This document shows, one piece after another, positions 7,650 through 16,793 of a stretch of 37,262 bases of DNA (the first letter of the stretch is position 1; each line of letters opens with the position of its first letter). The position numbers and the translations under genes were made by a program. This stretch comes from Streptomyces sp. ISL-94. GTDB taxonomy: Bacteria; Actinomycetota; Actinomycetes; Streptomycetales; Streptomycetaceae. Where the stretch lies: positions 1-37,262 of the forward strand of contig NZ_JAGGOZ010000087.1 of assembly GCF_018614075.1 (NCBI RefSeq). Direction: 5' to 3'. The notes below the pieces were generated by a model. That model was not told the origin of the DNA. It did not search any database and worked only from the letters and a program-made list of their open reading frames with translations.

Positions 7650-8564
7650 TCAGCGGGCGCCGCAGGAGCGCAGGTAGGCGCGGGTGCGGCGGGCGATCGG
7701 CAGCGGCCGGTCCGGCTCGCACGGGTACATGTCCTGCTCCACGATGGCGAACAGGTCCACGCCGAGCCGCTGGGCCGCCGCCAGTACGGGTTCCAGCGCG
7801 GGCACCCCCGACGGGGGTTCGCACATCACCCCGCGGGCCACGGCCGGGCCGAAGGGCACCTGCCCGGCGACGACTTCGGCGAGGACGCGCGGGTCCACCT
7901 GCTTGAGGTGGAGGTAGCCGATGCGCTCGGCGAAGGTCTCGACGGCCTGGACGCTGTCGCCGCCGCAGTAGGCGTAGTGCCCGGTGTCCAGGCAGAGCGA
8001 GACGAGGGCGGGGTCGGTGGCGTCCAGGAACCGGGCCACGTTCTCCGGGGTGTCGATGTGCGTGTCGGCATGCGGGTGGACCACGATCCGCAGCCCGTAC
8101 CGGTCCTGCACCTCCCGGCCCAGCCGCTCGGTCTGGGCGGCCAGTTCACGCCATTGGCCGGGGGTGAGGGTGCGGTCCTCCAGTACCTCGCCGGTCTTGT
8201 CGTCCCGCCAGAAGGAGGGGATGACGACCAGGTGGGCGGCGCCCATGGCCTGGGTGAGAGCCGCGATCCGCGACACGTGCGCCCAGGTGTCCTCCCACAC
8301 GGCGGCCCCGTGATGGAGTCCGGTGAAGACGGTTCCGGCCGAGACCCGCAGTCCGCGTTTGGCGGTTTCCTCGGCGAGTCGGGCCGGATCGGTGGGCAGA
8401 TAGCCGTAGGGGCCGAGCTCGATCCACTCGTACCCCGCGTCGGCGACCTCGTCGAGGAACCGCTCCCAGGGAGTCTGCCGGGGGTCCTCGGGGAACCAGA
8501 CACCCCAGGAGTCCGGAGCCGAACCGACGCGGATCCGGGTCAACGCGGGCGGGAAGGACGTCAT
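7650..8564 (-). CDS. iolE: TIM-barrel sugar isomerase/dehydratase, probable inosose dehydratase
   Basis: A 304-residue xylose-isomerase-like TIM barrel (AP endonuclease 2 superfamily). Features are VGSAPDSWGVWFP at the start, IELGPYGYLPTDP, the metal-site segments VVHPHADTHIDTPE and CLDTGHYAYCGGD, then YLHLKQVDP and IVEQDMYP. IolE dehydrates scyllo-inosose to the diketo compound used by IolD; the related IolI isomerises inosose. No other candidate for the IolE step is present in the cluster, so I favour IolE. ATG 8564 has AAGGTGG upstream. It is divergent from iolC with only 42 nt between start codons, and is followed by iolG. Confidence 0.8.
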   Translation of the reverse strand: MTSFPPALTRIRVGSAPDSWGVWFPEDPRQTPWERFLDEVADAGYEWIELGPYGYLPTDPARLAEETAKRGLRVSAGTVFTGLHHGAAVWEDTWAHVSRIAALTQAMGAAHLVVIPSFWRDDKTGEVLEDRTLTPGQWRELAAQTERLGREVQDRYGLRIVVHPHADTHIDTPENVARFLDATDPALVSLCLDTGHYAYCGGDSVQAVETFAERIGYLHLKQVDPRVLAEVVAGQVPFGPAVARGVMCEPPSGVPALEPVLAAAQRLGVDLFAIVEQDMYPCEPDRPLPIARRTRAYLRSCGAR

Positions 8565-8606
8565 GGCGGCCACCTTAGGGTGCAAGACGAATTGGGAGGA
8601 CTGACC

Positions 8607-9584
8607 GTGACCGGCACAGCAGGCACCGGCGGTGATCCGTTCGCGTTCGACCTGATCACGATGGGCCGGATCGGGGTGGATCTCTACCCGTTGACGAGCG
8701 GCGTAGCACTGGCGGACGCGGACACCTTCGGCAAGTTCCTGGGCGGCTCCCCGGCCAATGTGGCCGTCGCGGCGGCCCGCCTGGGGCGGCGCGTGGCGAT
8801 GATCACCCGCACCGGGGCGGATCCCTTCGGGGCGTATCTGCGGGCGGAGCTGCGGGGGTTCGGGGTGGACGACCGGTGGGTGGCCGAGGTCGCGGACTTC
8901 CCCACGCCGATCACCTTCTGCGAGATCTTCCCGCCCGACCGCTTCCCGCTGTACTTCTACCGGCTGCCGAAGGCTCCCGACCTGGAGATCGCGGCGGAGG
9001 AGCTGGACCTGGCGGCGGTACGGGCGGCGCGGGTGTTCTGGATGACCGGGACGGGCCTGAGCGAGGAGCCCTCGCGGGCCGCGACGCTGGCCGCCCTGGA
9101 GGCGAGGGCGAAGTCCGGGATCACGGTGTTCGACCTGGACTGGCGGCCGATGCTGTGGCGGGAGAAACCCGGGCCGTACTACGAGCGGGCGCTGGCCGGG
9201 GCGACGGTGGCCGTCGGCAACGCGGAGGAGTGCGAGATCGCCACGGGGGCGGCCGAGCCGTATGCGGCGGCGCGGGCGCTGCTCGCCGCCGGCGTGGAAC
9301 TGGCGGTGGTCAAGCGGGGGCCGGAGGGCGTGCTCGCGGTCCACCGCGACGGGACGGTGGCGGAGGTGCCGCCGGTGCCGGTGGAGGTGGTGAACGGGCT
9401 GGGGGCCGGGGACGCGTTCGGCGGGGCGCTGTGCCACGGGTTGTTGGCGGGGTGGGAACTGGAGCGGGCCGTGCGGTACGCGAACGCGGCGGGGGCCCTT
9501 GTGGCTTCGCGGCTGGCGTGCTCGGCGGCGATGCCGTTCTCTCACGAGGTGGAGGAGGTGCTCGGCCGTGCCGGTGGTCTCTGA
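8607..9584 (+). CDS. iolC: 5-dehydro-2-deoxygluconokinase (PfkB family)
   Basis: A 325-residue PfkB-type sugar kinase expected to phosphorylate 2-deoxy-5-keto-gluconate at C6. The N-terminal substrate motif GGSPANVAVAAARLG (about residues 47-61) and the C-terminal signature GLGAGDAFGGAL, with the catalytic Asp, are intact. I chose GTG 8607 because GGGAGGA lies 6 nt upstream; the frame is open further up but there it overlaps the opposite-strand iolE. Length is typical. First gene of the rightward iolC-iolB-iolD-mmsA operon; its end overlaps iolB by 17 nt. Position and motifs support IolC over a generic fructokinase. Confidence 0.88.
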   Translation: MTGTAGTGGDPFAFDLITMGRIGVDLYPLTSGVALADADTFGKFLGGSPANVAVAAARLGRRVAMITRTGADPFGAYLRAELRGFGVDDRWVAEVADFPTPITFCEIFPPDRFPLYFYRLPKAPDLEIAAEELDLAAVRAARVFWMTGTGLSEEPSRAATLAALEARAKSGITVFDLDWRPMLWREKPGPYYERALAGATVAVGNAEECEIATGAAEPYAAARALLAAGVELAVVKRGPEGVLAVHRDGTVAEVPPVPVEVVNGLGAGDAFGGALCHGLLAGWELERAVRYANAAGALVASRLACSAAMPFSHEVEEVLGRAGGL

Positions 9585-10626
9585 GTGGGGGATGGAGTGG
9601 ACGAGGCTGGTGGTCCTCGACCTCGCTCCGGGGGAGGCGTACGCGCACCCGAGCGGGGAGTCGGAGTGGATCGTGCTCCCGCTGTCGGGCCCCTGCCGGG
9701 TCCGCTGCTGGGACTTCGCCCCAGACCCCGCCCCTCAAGCGCCGGCGGGGCTGGGTTTTGACCGGCCTGGATATTCGGGTGCGGCTCCCTCGGAGGCGGA
9801 TGCCGGAGCAGACCGGGCGGGTGTCGGCGGAGATCAGCCAGATCCAGCCCCGCCGGCGTTTGAGGCGCGGGGGCTGGAGCAGGGCCCCGGTGTCGGGAAG
9901 GGGCGGGGTGGGGAAGGCCCCGCAGGGCCCGGCACCGCCCTGCTTACCTTCGAACTGCACGGGCGGGCCGGGGTGTTCGACGGGGTCAGCGACTTTGCCT
10001 ATCTCCCCCGGGACGGGCATGCGGAGGTCACCTCCGCCGAAGGCGGCCGGTTCGCGCTCCTCGGGGCCCGGTGCGAGCGGCGGCTCCCGGCCCGGTACGG
10101 CGCCGCCGCAGACGTGGCCGTCGAGCTGCGCGGCGCCGGGCAGTGCTCCCGGCAGGTCAACAACTTCGCCGCCGCAGGCCGCGACGGCTTCCCCTGCGAC
10201 CGGCTCATCGCCGTCGAGGTGCTCACCCCCGGCGGGAACTGGTCCTCGTACCCGCCCCACAAGCACGATGAGCACCACCCCGGCACGGAGTCCCGCCTGG
10301 AGGAGATCTACTACTTCGAGATCGCCCCGCACGGGGACACCCCCGGGCTCGGCTACCAGCGCGTCACCCCCTCCCCGGCCGGGAAGACCGACATCCTCAC
10401 CGAGGTGCGGACCGGGGACGCCGTGCTCATCCCCGACGGCTGGCACGGGCCCTCCATCGCCGCCCCCGGGCACGACATGTACTACCTGAACGTGATGGCC
10501 GGGCCGGGCGCGACGCGGGAGTGGCTGATCCGCGACCATCCCGACCACGGCTGGATCCGCGAGACCTGGCCGGGGCAGGAGATCGACCCCCGGCTGCCCT
10601 TCCACCGAGCGGAGGACCACCGGTGA
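9568..10626 (+). CDS. iolB: 5-deoxyglucuronate isomerase carrying an in-frame repeat insertion
   Basis: IolB converts 5-deoxyglucuronate to 2-deoxy-5-keto-gluconate. The bicupin-type core is clear: SEWIVLPLSGPC (about residues 32-43), VSDFAYLPRD, CERRLPARYG, SRQVNNF, then NWSSYPPHKHDEH with metal ligands, LEEIYYFEI, IPDGWHGP and YYLNVMAGPG. At 352 residues it is longer than the usual 270-300. The excess lies at about residues 51-124, a Pro/Gly-rich stretch encoded by a Streptomyces-type inverted repeat (9726-9872), with no stop or frame loss. GTG 9568 follows GGAGGAGG; an ATG at 9592 is an alternative. It overlaps both iolC and iolD. The insertion falls in a turn of the first cupin half, so activity may survive. 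Confidence 0.88.
   Translation: MPVVSEWGMEWTRLVVLDLAPGEAYAHPSGESEWIVLPLSGPCRVRCWDFAPDPAPQAPAGLGFDRPGYSGAAPSEADAGADRAGVGGDQPDPAPPAFEARGLEQGPGVGKGRGGEGPAGPGTALLTFELHGRAGVFDGVSDFAYLPRDGHAEVTSAEGGRFALLGARCERRLPARYGAAADVAVELRGAGQCSRQVNNFAAAGRDGFPCDRLIAVEVLTPGGNWSSYPPHKHDEHHPGTESRLEEIYYFEIAPHGDTPGLGYQRVTPSPAGKTDILTEVRTGDAVLIPDGWHGPSIAAPGHDMYYLNVMAGPGATREWLIRDHPDHGWIRETWPGQEIDPRLPFHRAEDHR
9726..9872. repeat. Streptomyces-type inverted repeat inserted inside iolB
   Basis: Left arm 9726-9754 and right arm 9844-9872 are 29 nt each and complementary at 27 positions. Both contain the GCCGGCGGGGCTGG core next to a TCAA/TTGA element, a word I recognise as recurring in Streptomyces intergenic regions. About 89 nt separate the arms. 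Here it lies inside a coding sequence and is read through in frame. Dispersal is from general knowledge; only one copy is in this window. Confidence 0.75.
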
Positions 10627-12497
10627 GGCTCACCGTCGCCCAAGCACTCGTACGCTTCCTCTCCCGCCAGTACGCCGAGCGCGACGGGCAGCGCCACCGC
10701 CTGATCGCCGCCACCTGGGGGATCTTCGGGCACGGGAACGTGGCCGGCATCGGGCAGGCGCTCCTCGAGGCGGGCCCCGAGGCCATGCCCTTCCTCCAGG
10801 GGCGCAACGAGCAGGCCATGGTGCACGCCGCCGTCGGTTACGCCCGCCAGTGCGGGCGGCTCTCCGCGCACGCCGTGACCACCTCCATCGGGCCCGGCGC
10901 CACCAACCTCGTCACCGGCGCCGCCCTCGCCACCATCAACCGGATCCCGGTCCTCCTCCTCCCCGGGGACACCTTCGCCACGCGGCCCGCGGATCCCGTG
11001 CTCCAGCAGCTGGAAGTCCCCTACGCCGGCGACCTCTCCGTCAACGACGCCCTGCGGCCCGTCTCCCGGTACTTCGACCGGATCACCCGGCCCGAGGCCC
11101 TGATCCCGGCCGCCCTCCAGGCGATGCGGGTGCTCACCGACCCCGTCCAGACCGGGGCCGTCACCCTCGCGCTGCCACAGGACGTGCAGGCGGAGGCCCA
11201 CGACTGGCCCGAGGAGTTCTTCGCCGAGTGGGTGTGGGCGGTCCGCCGGCCCCGGCCCGACCGCCACGAGCTGGCCTCGGCCGCCCAGGCGGTACGGGAC
11301 GCCACGCGGCCGCTGATCGTCGCGGGCGGCGGGATCCGGCACAGCGCGGCGCAGGCGGCCCTCGCCGCCTTCGCCGAGGCCACCGGCATCCCGGTCGCGG
11401 TCACCCAGGCCGGGAAGGGTGTTCTCCGGTACGACCACCCCGCCGACCTGGGCGGGATCGGCCACACGGGGACCGCCGCCGCCGGCGCCGTCGCCCGGGA
11501 GGCGGATCTCGTCATCGCCGCCGGGACCCGGCTGACCGATTTCACCACCGCCTCCGCGACGCTTTTCCAGAACCCGGCCGTCCGGTTCATCGGCCTCAAC
11601 CTCGATCCGTACGACGCCCACAAACTCGCCGCCCTGCCGCTGGTCGCCGACGCGCGCGAAGCCCTCGACGAGCTGCGGCTGGCGGTGTCCAACCACCGCG
11701 TGGACCCCGCGTACGAGACGGCGTACCAGCAGGACAGGGGCCGCTGGGAGGGCCGCGTCGACCAGGCCTACGCCGTGCCGGCCTCCGACGAAGACCTGCC
11801 ACCCACCCAGACCCAGGTGCTGGGCCTGCTCGACGCCCTCGCCGACGAGACCGACATCCTGATCAACGCCGCCGGCTCCCTCCCCGGCGACCTGCACAAA
11901 CTCTGGCGGGCCCGGTCGGCGGACCAGTACCACCTGGAGTACGGGTACTCCTGCATGGGCTACGAGATCCCGGCCGCGATCGGAGTCGCCCTCGCCGCCC
12001 CCGGCCGCCCGGTGTGGGCGCTCGTCGGCGACGGGACCTACCTGATGAACCCGACCGAGATCGTCACGGCCGTCCAGGAGGGCATCCCGATCAGGGTGGT
12101 GGTCCTCGACAACCACGGCTACGCCTCCATCGGCGGCCTCTCGGGGGCGGTCGGCGCCGAGGGCTTCGGCACCGCCTACCGCTTCCGGGCGCCCGACGGC
12201 TCGTACACCGGCGACCCCCTTCCGGTGGATCTCGCAGCCAACGCGGCCTCCCTCGGGATGGCCGTGATCCGCGCCCGCACCGTACGTGACCTGCGCGAAG
12301 CCCTCGCCGAGGCACGTTCGGCGACACGTCCCACATGTGTCTACACACAGACCCGAACGCCCGACACTGTGTCGGGCCCACCCCCGGCACAGGCGTGGTG
12401 GGATGTTCCTGTGGCCGAGACCGCGACCCGCAAGGCGGCGGCCCAGGCCCGTGAAGAGTACGACCGGCAAGCCGCGCAGCGACGTCGCCATCTGTGA
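10623..12497 (+). CDS. iolD: 3D-(3,5/4)-trihydroxycyclohexane-1,2-dione hydrolase (ThDP-dependent)
   Basis: A 624-residue thiamine-diphosphate enzyme of the acetolactate synthase fold. It would hydrolyse the diketo-inositol ring to 5-deoxyglucuronate. The N-terminal Pyr domain has FGHGNVAGIG and the catalytic Glu segment GRNEQAMVHAAVGYAR. The central domain follows at about residues 210-350. The C-terminal PP domain has the ThDP motif from VGDGTYLMNPTEIV to VVVLDNHGYASI. I chose GTG 10623, which overlaps the iolB stop as GTGA with GGAGG upstream, indicating translational coupling. Length is normal, and operon position makes other ThDP enzymes unlikely. Confidence 0.93.
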   Translation: MRLTVAQALVRFLSRQYAERDGQRHRLIAATWGIFGHGNVAGIGQALLEAGPEAMPFLQGRNEQAMVHAAVGYARQCGRLSAHAVTTSIGPGATNLVTGAALATINRIPVLLLPGDTFATRPADPVLQQLEVPYAGDLSVNDALRPVSRYFDRITRPEALIPAALQAMRVLTDPVQTGAVTLALPQDVQAEAHDWPEEFFAEWVWAVRRPRPDRHELASAAQAVRDATRPLIVAGGGIRHSAAQAALAAFAEATGIPVAVTQAGKGVLRYDHPADLGGIGHTGTAAAGAVAREADLVIAAGTRLTDFTTASATLFQNPAVRFIGLNLDPYDAHKLAALPLVADAREALDELRLAVSNHRVDPAYETAYQQDRGRWEGRVDQAYAVPASDEDLPPTQTQVLGLLDALADETDILINAAGSLPGDLHKLWRARSADQYHLEYGYSCMGYEIPAAIGVALAAPGRPVWALVGDGTYLMNPTEIVTAVQEGIPIRVVVLDNHGYASIGGLSGAVGAEGFGTAYRFRAPDGSYTGDPLPVDLAANAASLGMAVIRARTVRDLREALAEARSATRPTCVYTQTRTPDTVSGPPPAQAWWDVPVAETATRKAAAQAREEYDRQAAQRRRHL

Positions 12498-12510
12498 AGG
12501 AGCAAGGCAC

Positions 12511-14010
<1,500 letters not shown>

Positions 14011-14042
14011 CCGCCCGCACGTCCGCTCGTCCCGTAGGACCA

Positions 14043-14073
14043 CTCGCCCCCGCAACCCCCACGCGGGGGCGAG
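14043..14073. terminator. Terminator of the iol operon
   Basis: CTCGCCCCCGC (14043-14053) pairs perfectly with GCGGGGGCGAG (14063-14073) around a 9-nt loop and is followed by CCCGTTT. It lies 33 nt past the mmsA stop, between convergent genes. Confidence 0.75.
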
Positions 14074-14174
14074 CCCGTTTCTGCGGCCCGCCGATTCCCC
14101 GACCTACTGGATCAGCGACCGGACGTCGGCCGCGGCCGTGGTGCCCCGGATCGCGTCGGAGACACCTTCGCCGG

Positions 14175-15209
14175 TCAGCGCGTTTGAGCCGAGTGCCGGT
14201 CTGAATCCGGCGTTTCCGGCGCCGGCTGCCGTCGTCGCCGGCGCAGCACCAGGAAGGCCGTGGCCGCGCCTGCCGACACCAGGACCAGCCCGACGGCCGG
14301 CCACGGCACGGCGGCGAAGTCCGTCTCGGACTCCGAGACCAGCTCGGGGTAAGCGGCGGCTCCCGCACGGATCTTCACGGTCACCCAGTCCGACTGGGGG
14401 GCGTCCGGCCAGGCTTCGGTCAGCTCGATCCGCCGGCCCGGCAGCAGCGAGAGTTTCAGCTCGCGGGCGGGACGGTTCAGCACCTCGCGCCCGAACAGGC
14501 CCTCGGCGGAAACCGTCACCTTCGGCTCGATCACCACGTTGCCCCGGTTGACCAGCGCGTACGAGACCGTGGCGCGGGCGTCGTGGACCCAGGACAGCAG
14601 CGGCGCCGACCGGCTGACCCGCACGTCCTCCACGCTCAGCCCCGGGGTCAGCGGCCCCGGCACCCTGAAGTAGAGCCGGGCACCCACCGAGCGCTTCACC
14701 CCGACCTGGACCTTGCCCTCCTGCTGCACGCCCTCCACGGCGGTGTTGAGCGCGACGATCCCGCCGGCGTGGTCACCGGGCGCCGCGTCCGCCGGGACCC
14801 TCACGGTGAAGGGGACGTCCTTGCGGCCCTTGGCCGGAACGGTGACGGTGGTCGCGGTCTCCGGCGGCAGCGCGATCCACGCGCCGACGTCCTTGGGCTT
14901 CGTCTCCACCGGCAGCAGCGCGAAGGCGCCGCCCGCCGGGGTGTTCACGGCGTCGGTGGCGAAGATCTGGAACGTCAGGTCCCTGTCGGAGGTGTTCACG
15001 ATCGTCGCGCTGTCGCTGACGGTGGTCCCGGCCGCGCCCTGGTGGAAGAAGTAGCCGCGGTCGGTCATCGGCGCACCGGCCGGGGGCGTGGGGAACACCC
15101 CCCAGGTGCCGTTGTCCGCGGCCGCCGCGGGGGCGGCGGCGCTCAGCAGGCCCGCGCCCAGCAGTAGCAGGCCGACGAGCAGACCGTACGGAGAGGTGCG
15201 GGTGCGCAT
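14175..15209 (-). CDS. DUF916-type (WxL-interacting-like) membrane-anchored surface protein
   Basis: A 344-residue exported protein. Signal peptide about 1-32 (MRTRTSPYG, a Leu/Gly-rich core, APAAAADNG). Then an Ig-like DUF916-type region: GYFFHQGAAGTTVSDSATIVN, DLTFQIFATDAVNTPAGGAFALL, ADAAPGDHAGGIVAL. A second beta domain follows, then one membrane helix (about 308-325) and a basic tail RRRRRQ. In Firmicutes, DUF916 proteins sit beside WxL proteins and bind them and peptidoglycan; here the upstream gene is WxL-like. ATG 15209 has GGAGAAA upstream. An 87-nt gap with a strong hairpin separates the two genes. Family recognition is by pattern only. Confidence 0.75.
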   Translation of the reverse strand: MRTRTSPYGLLVGLLLLGAGLLSAAAPAAAADNGTWGVFPTPPAGAPMTDRGYFFHQGAAGTTVSDSATIVNTSDRDLTFQIFATDAVNTPAGGAFALLPVETKPKDVGAWIALPPETATTVTVPAKGRKDVPFTVRVPADAAPGDHAGGIVALNTAVEGVQQEGKVQVGVKRSVGARLYFRVPGPLTPGLSVEDVRVSRSAPLLSWVHDARATVSYALVNRGNVVIEPKVTVSAEGLFGREVLNRPARELKLSLLPGRRIELTEAWPDAPQSDWVTVKIRAGAAAYPELVSESETDFAAVPWPAVGLVLVSAGAATAFLVLRRRRRQPAPETPDSDRHSAQTR

Positions 15210-15242
15210 GGTGTTTCTCCAGTCGGCGCGGAAAGGGGGAAG

Positions 15243-15274
15243 GGGTGGTGCGGCGCCGGAGCGCCGCACCACCC
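15243..15274. terminator. 14-bp hairpin between the WxL-like and DUF916-type genes
   Basis: A perfect 14-bp stem, 15243-15256 with 15261-15274, and loop CGGA. It lies after the WxL-like stop and 34 nt before the next start on the same strand. It is either a partial terminator giving more of the secreted protein than of its anchored partner, or a full terminator with a separate promoter downstream. Confidence 0.65.
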
Positions 15275-15296
15275 TGGGAGGAGCGGGCCGTACGGA

Positions 15297-16592
15297 TCAG
15301 GCGATCGAGAAGGTCACGACCGTCTGGTAGGTGTCGGCGAACATGAACGGCGGGAGCTGGATCATCCCGGCGCCGCCGACGGCGAACTCACCGCCGGTCA
15401 GGTCCTCTCCACCGGCCTTCTGCGAGGCGATCTGCAGGGGCACGTCGGAGATTGCTCCCGGCGCGCCGGCGGTGCAGGTGCTCGGGCTGTCCGGGTTGGT
15501 GACGGTGCAGGACGGCTGGATGCCGATCTGCGCCTTCGCCATGGAGTGCCCCGTGGCCGTGTTCAGGAACGGCGTACGGGTCGCCGTCACGTCCCAGCCG
15601 AGCGAGCCGCCGCGGAAGTCCTGGACGGACATCGCGGTGAACTGGCCCACGACCGACTGCGGCTTGCCGTTGACGGTGACCTTGCCGAAGCTGACGGCGG
15701 GGTTGCCGCTCTGCGGGCCGATGGCCAGCGGACCGGGCAGCACCTCGACGTCGACCGGGTTCCGGACGCCGGGCTGGTCCTCGAGGTAGACGAAGGCCTT
15801 GCCCGCGCCGACCGAACCGTCGATCTTGATCTCGTCGGCCTTCTTGGTGACCGTGAGGTTGCAGGTGGCCGCGCCGGAGGCGTCGGCCGTGCCCGTACCG
15901 GTGTCCCCGGTGGCCGCGCCCGCGAGCAGTGCGCCACAGGTCACCGGACCGGCCGGGAAGTTGGCGCCGGTGACGACGACGGCGGTCCCCGCCTTGCCGC
16001 TGTTGGGCGTCACCTTGGTCGTGGTGGGCTCCTTCGGCACGGCGGCCACGGCAACCGAACCGACCGGGGCGCTCGGGCGCGGATCGGGCGTACAGGTGGT
16101 CGTGTAGACCGTGCCGCCCAGGTCGGCGTCCGTGATGACCTGGTCGATCGTGACCTGGATCGTGGTGCCCTCGGTGCCGTCCGGAACGGTGACGGTCCCG
16201 CCGAAGGCCGGCGGATCGGCCTTCTTGTTCGCCTCTTGGTGGCTCGGTGTGGCCGGGCTGGTCACGGTCTGGGCGACGCCGCCGACGATCAGCTTTGCCT
16301 TGATCGTGTTCACGGTGTCGATCGTGAACATGGGGATGACCGGGGTCTCGCCCGGATCGATCGTGATGGGCACGACGTCTCCGGCCTTCGCACCGTCGGG
16401 GAGGGTGACCGTGAAGTCCTGGTTGCCGTTGGCTCCCGGCTGCGGCGCCGGGGCGACGCACTTCACGAACACGGGCGTGGTCTTGGTCGCGGCCTGGGCC
16501 GTCCCCGCCATGCCCATGACGCCACCGGTCAGGGCCAGGGACAACGCGCCCGCCCCGGCCAGCACTCTTCGTCCGAGCGTTCTCGTACTCAC
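15297..16592 (-). CDS. WxL-like secreted cell-surface protein
   Basis: A 431-residue secreted protein. It has a signal peptide (MSTRTLGRRVLAGAGALSLA, cleaved after AQA near residue 34), a Thr/Pro-rich beta region to about 170, and an IPT/TIG-like segment (TKVTPNSGKAGTAVVVTGAN). The C-terminal 150 residues resemble the Firmicutes WxL domain: VVGQFTAMSVQDFRGGSLGW, then DV at the WxL position, GGEFAVGGAGMIQLPP, and the terminal aromatic-rich strand YQTVVTFSIA. WxL domains attach to peptidoglycan with DUF916 partners, and such a gene lies directly downstream. GTG 16592 follows GAAGGAG. Val instead of Leu and the distant host make this a like-family call. Confidence 0.65.
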   Translation of the reverse strand: MSTRTLGRRVLAGAGALSLALTGGVMGMAGTAQAATKTTPVFVKCVAPAPQPGANGNQDFTVTLPDGAKAGDVVPITIDPGETPVIPMFTIDTVNTIKAKLIVGGVAQTVTSPATPSHQEANKKADPPAFGGTVTVPDGTEGTTIQVTIDQVITDADLGGTVYTTTCTPDPRPSAPVGSVAVAAVPKEPTTTKVTPNSGKAGTAVVVTGANFPAGPVTCGALLAGAATGDTGTGTADASGAATCNLTVTKKADEIKIDGSVGAGKAFVYLEDQPGVRNPVDVEVLPGPLAIGPQSGNPAVSFGKVTVNGKPQSVVGQFTAMSVQDFRGGSLGWDVTATRTPFLNTATGHSMAKAQIGIQPSCTVTNPDSPSTCTAGAPGAISDVPLQIASQKAGGEDLTGGEFAVGGAGMIQLPPFMFADTYQTVVTFSIA

Positions 16593-16671
16593 TGGGTCGC
16601 GACTCCTTCGTCATGACGAATCCCTCCCCCCACCCGCTGTGTGGGGGAGGTCGAGCCGGTGCGGTGGCCGA

Positions 16672-16703
16672 CATTGACGCTTCGCCGTGATGAGAAGTCA
16701 ATG
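16672..16703. promoter_or_regulatory. Inverted repeat upstream of the WxL-like gene
   Basis: CATTGAC (16672-16678) and GTCAATG (16697-16703) form a perfect 7-bp dyad in an A/T-richer stretch about 80-110 nt upstream of the GTG. The minus strand contains TTGACT, a possible -35. A C-rich/G-rich hairpin at about 16623-16650 lies in the presumed leader. A transcription factor site is plausible but unproven. Confidence 0.35.
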
Positions 16704-16733
16704 ACTTGTTTTTGCCCGAAGCACACAGAAATT

Positions 16734-16766
16734 GATGGGCCATCAGGGATGGTTCGATGGCCCATC
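16734..16766. terminator. Hairpin downstream of the subtilisin-like protease
   Basis: GATGGGCCATC (16734-16744) and GATGGCCCATC (16756-16766) are exact reverse complements with an 11-nt spacer. It lies 28 nt past the protease stop, so terminator is the first reading. Because it also lies upstream of the WxL-like gene, an operator role is possible. Confidence 0.5.
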
Positions 16767-16793
16767 GGATACCGACTGGTTGGTGAACCGGGC

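Noticed and set aside
9499..9567. Upstream extension of iolB
   Set aside because: It lies fully inside iolC in another frame, while GTG 9568 has a strong ribosome site.
11596..11802. Minus-strand frames inside iolD and other long genes
   Set aside because: High G+C makes long open antisense frames common; they show Arg/Pro/Gly-rich non-protein composition.
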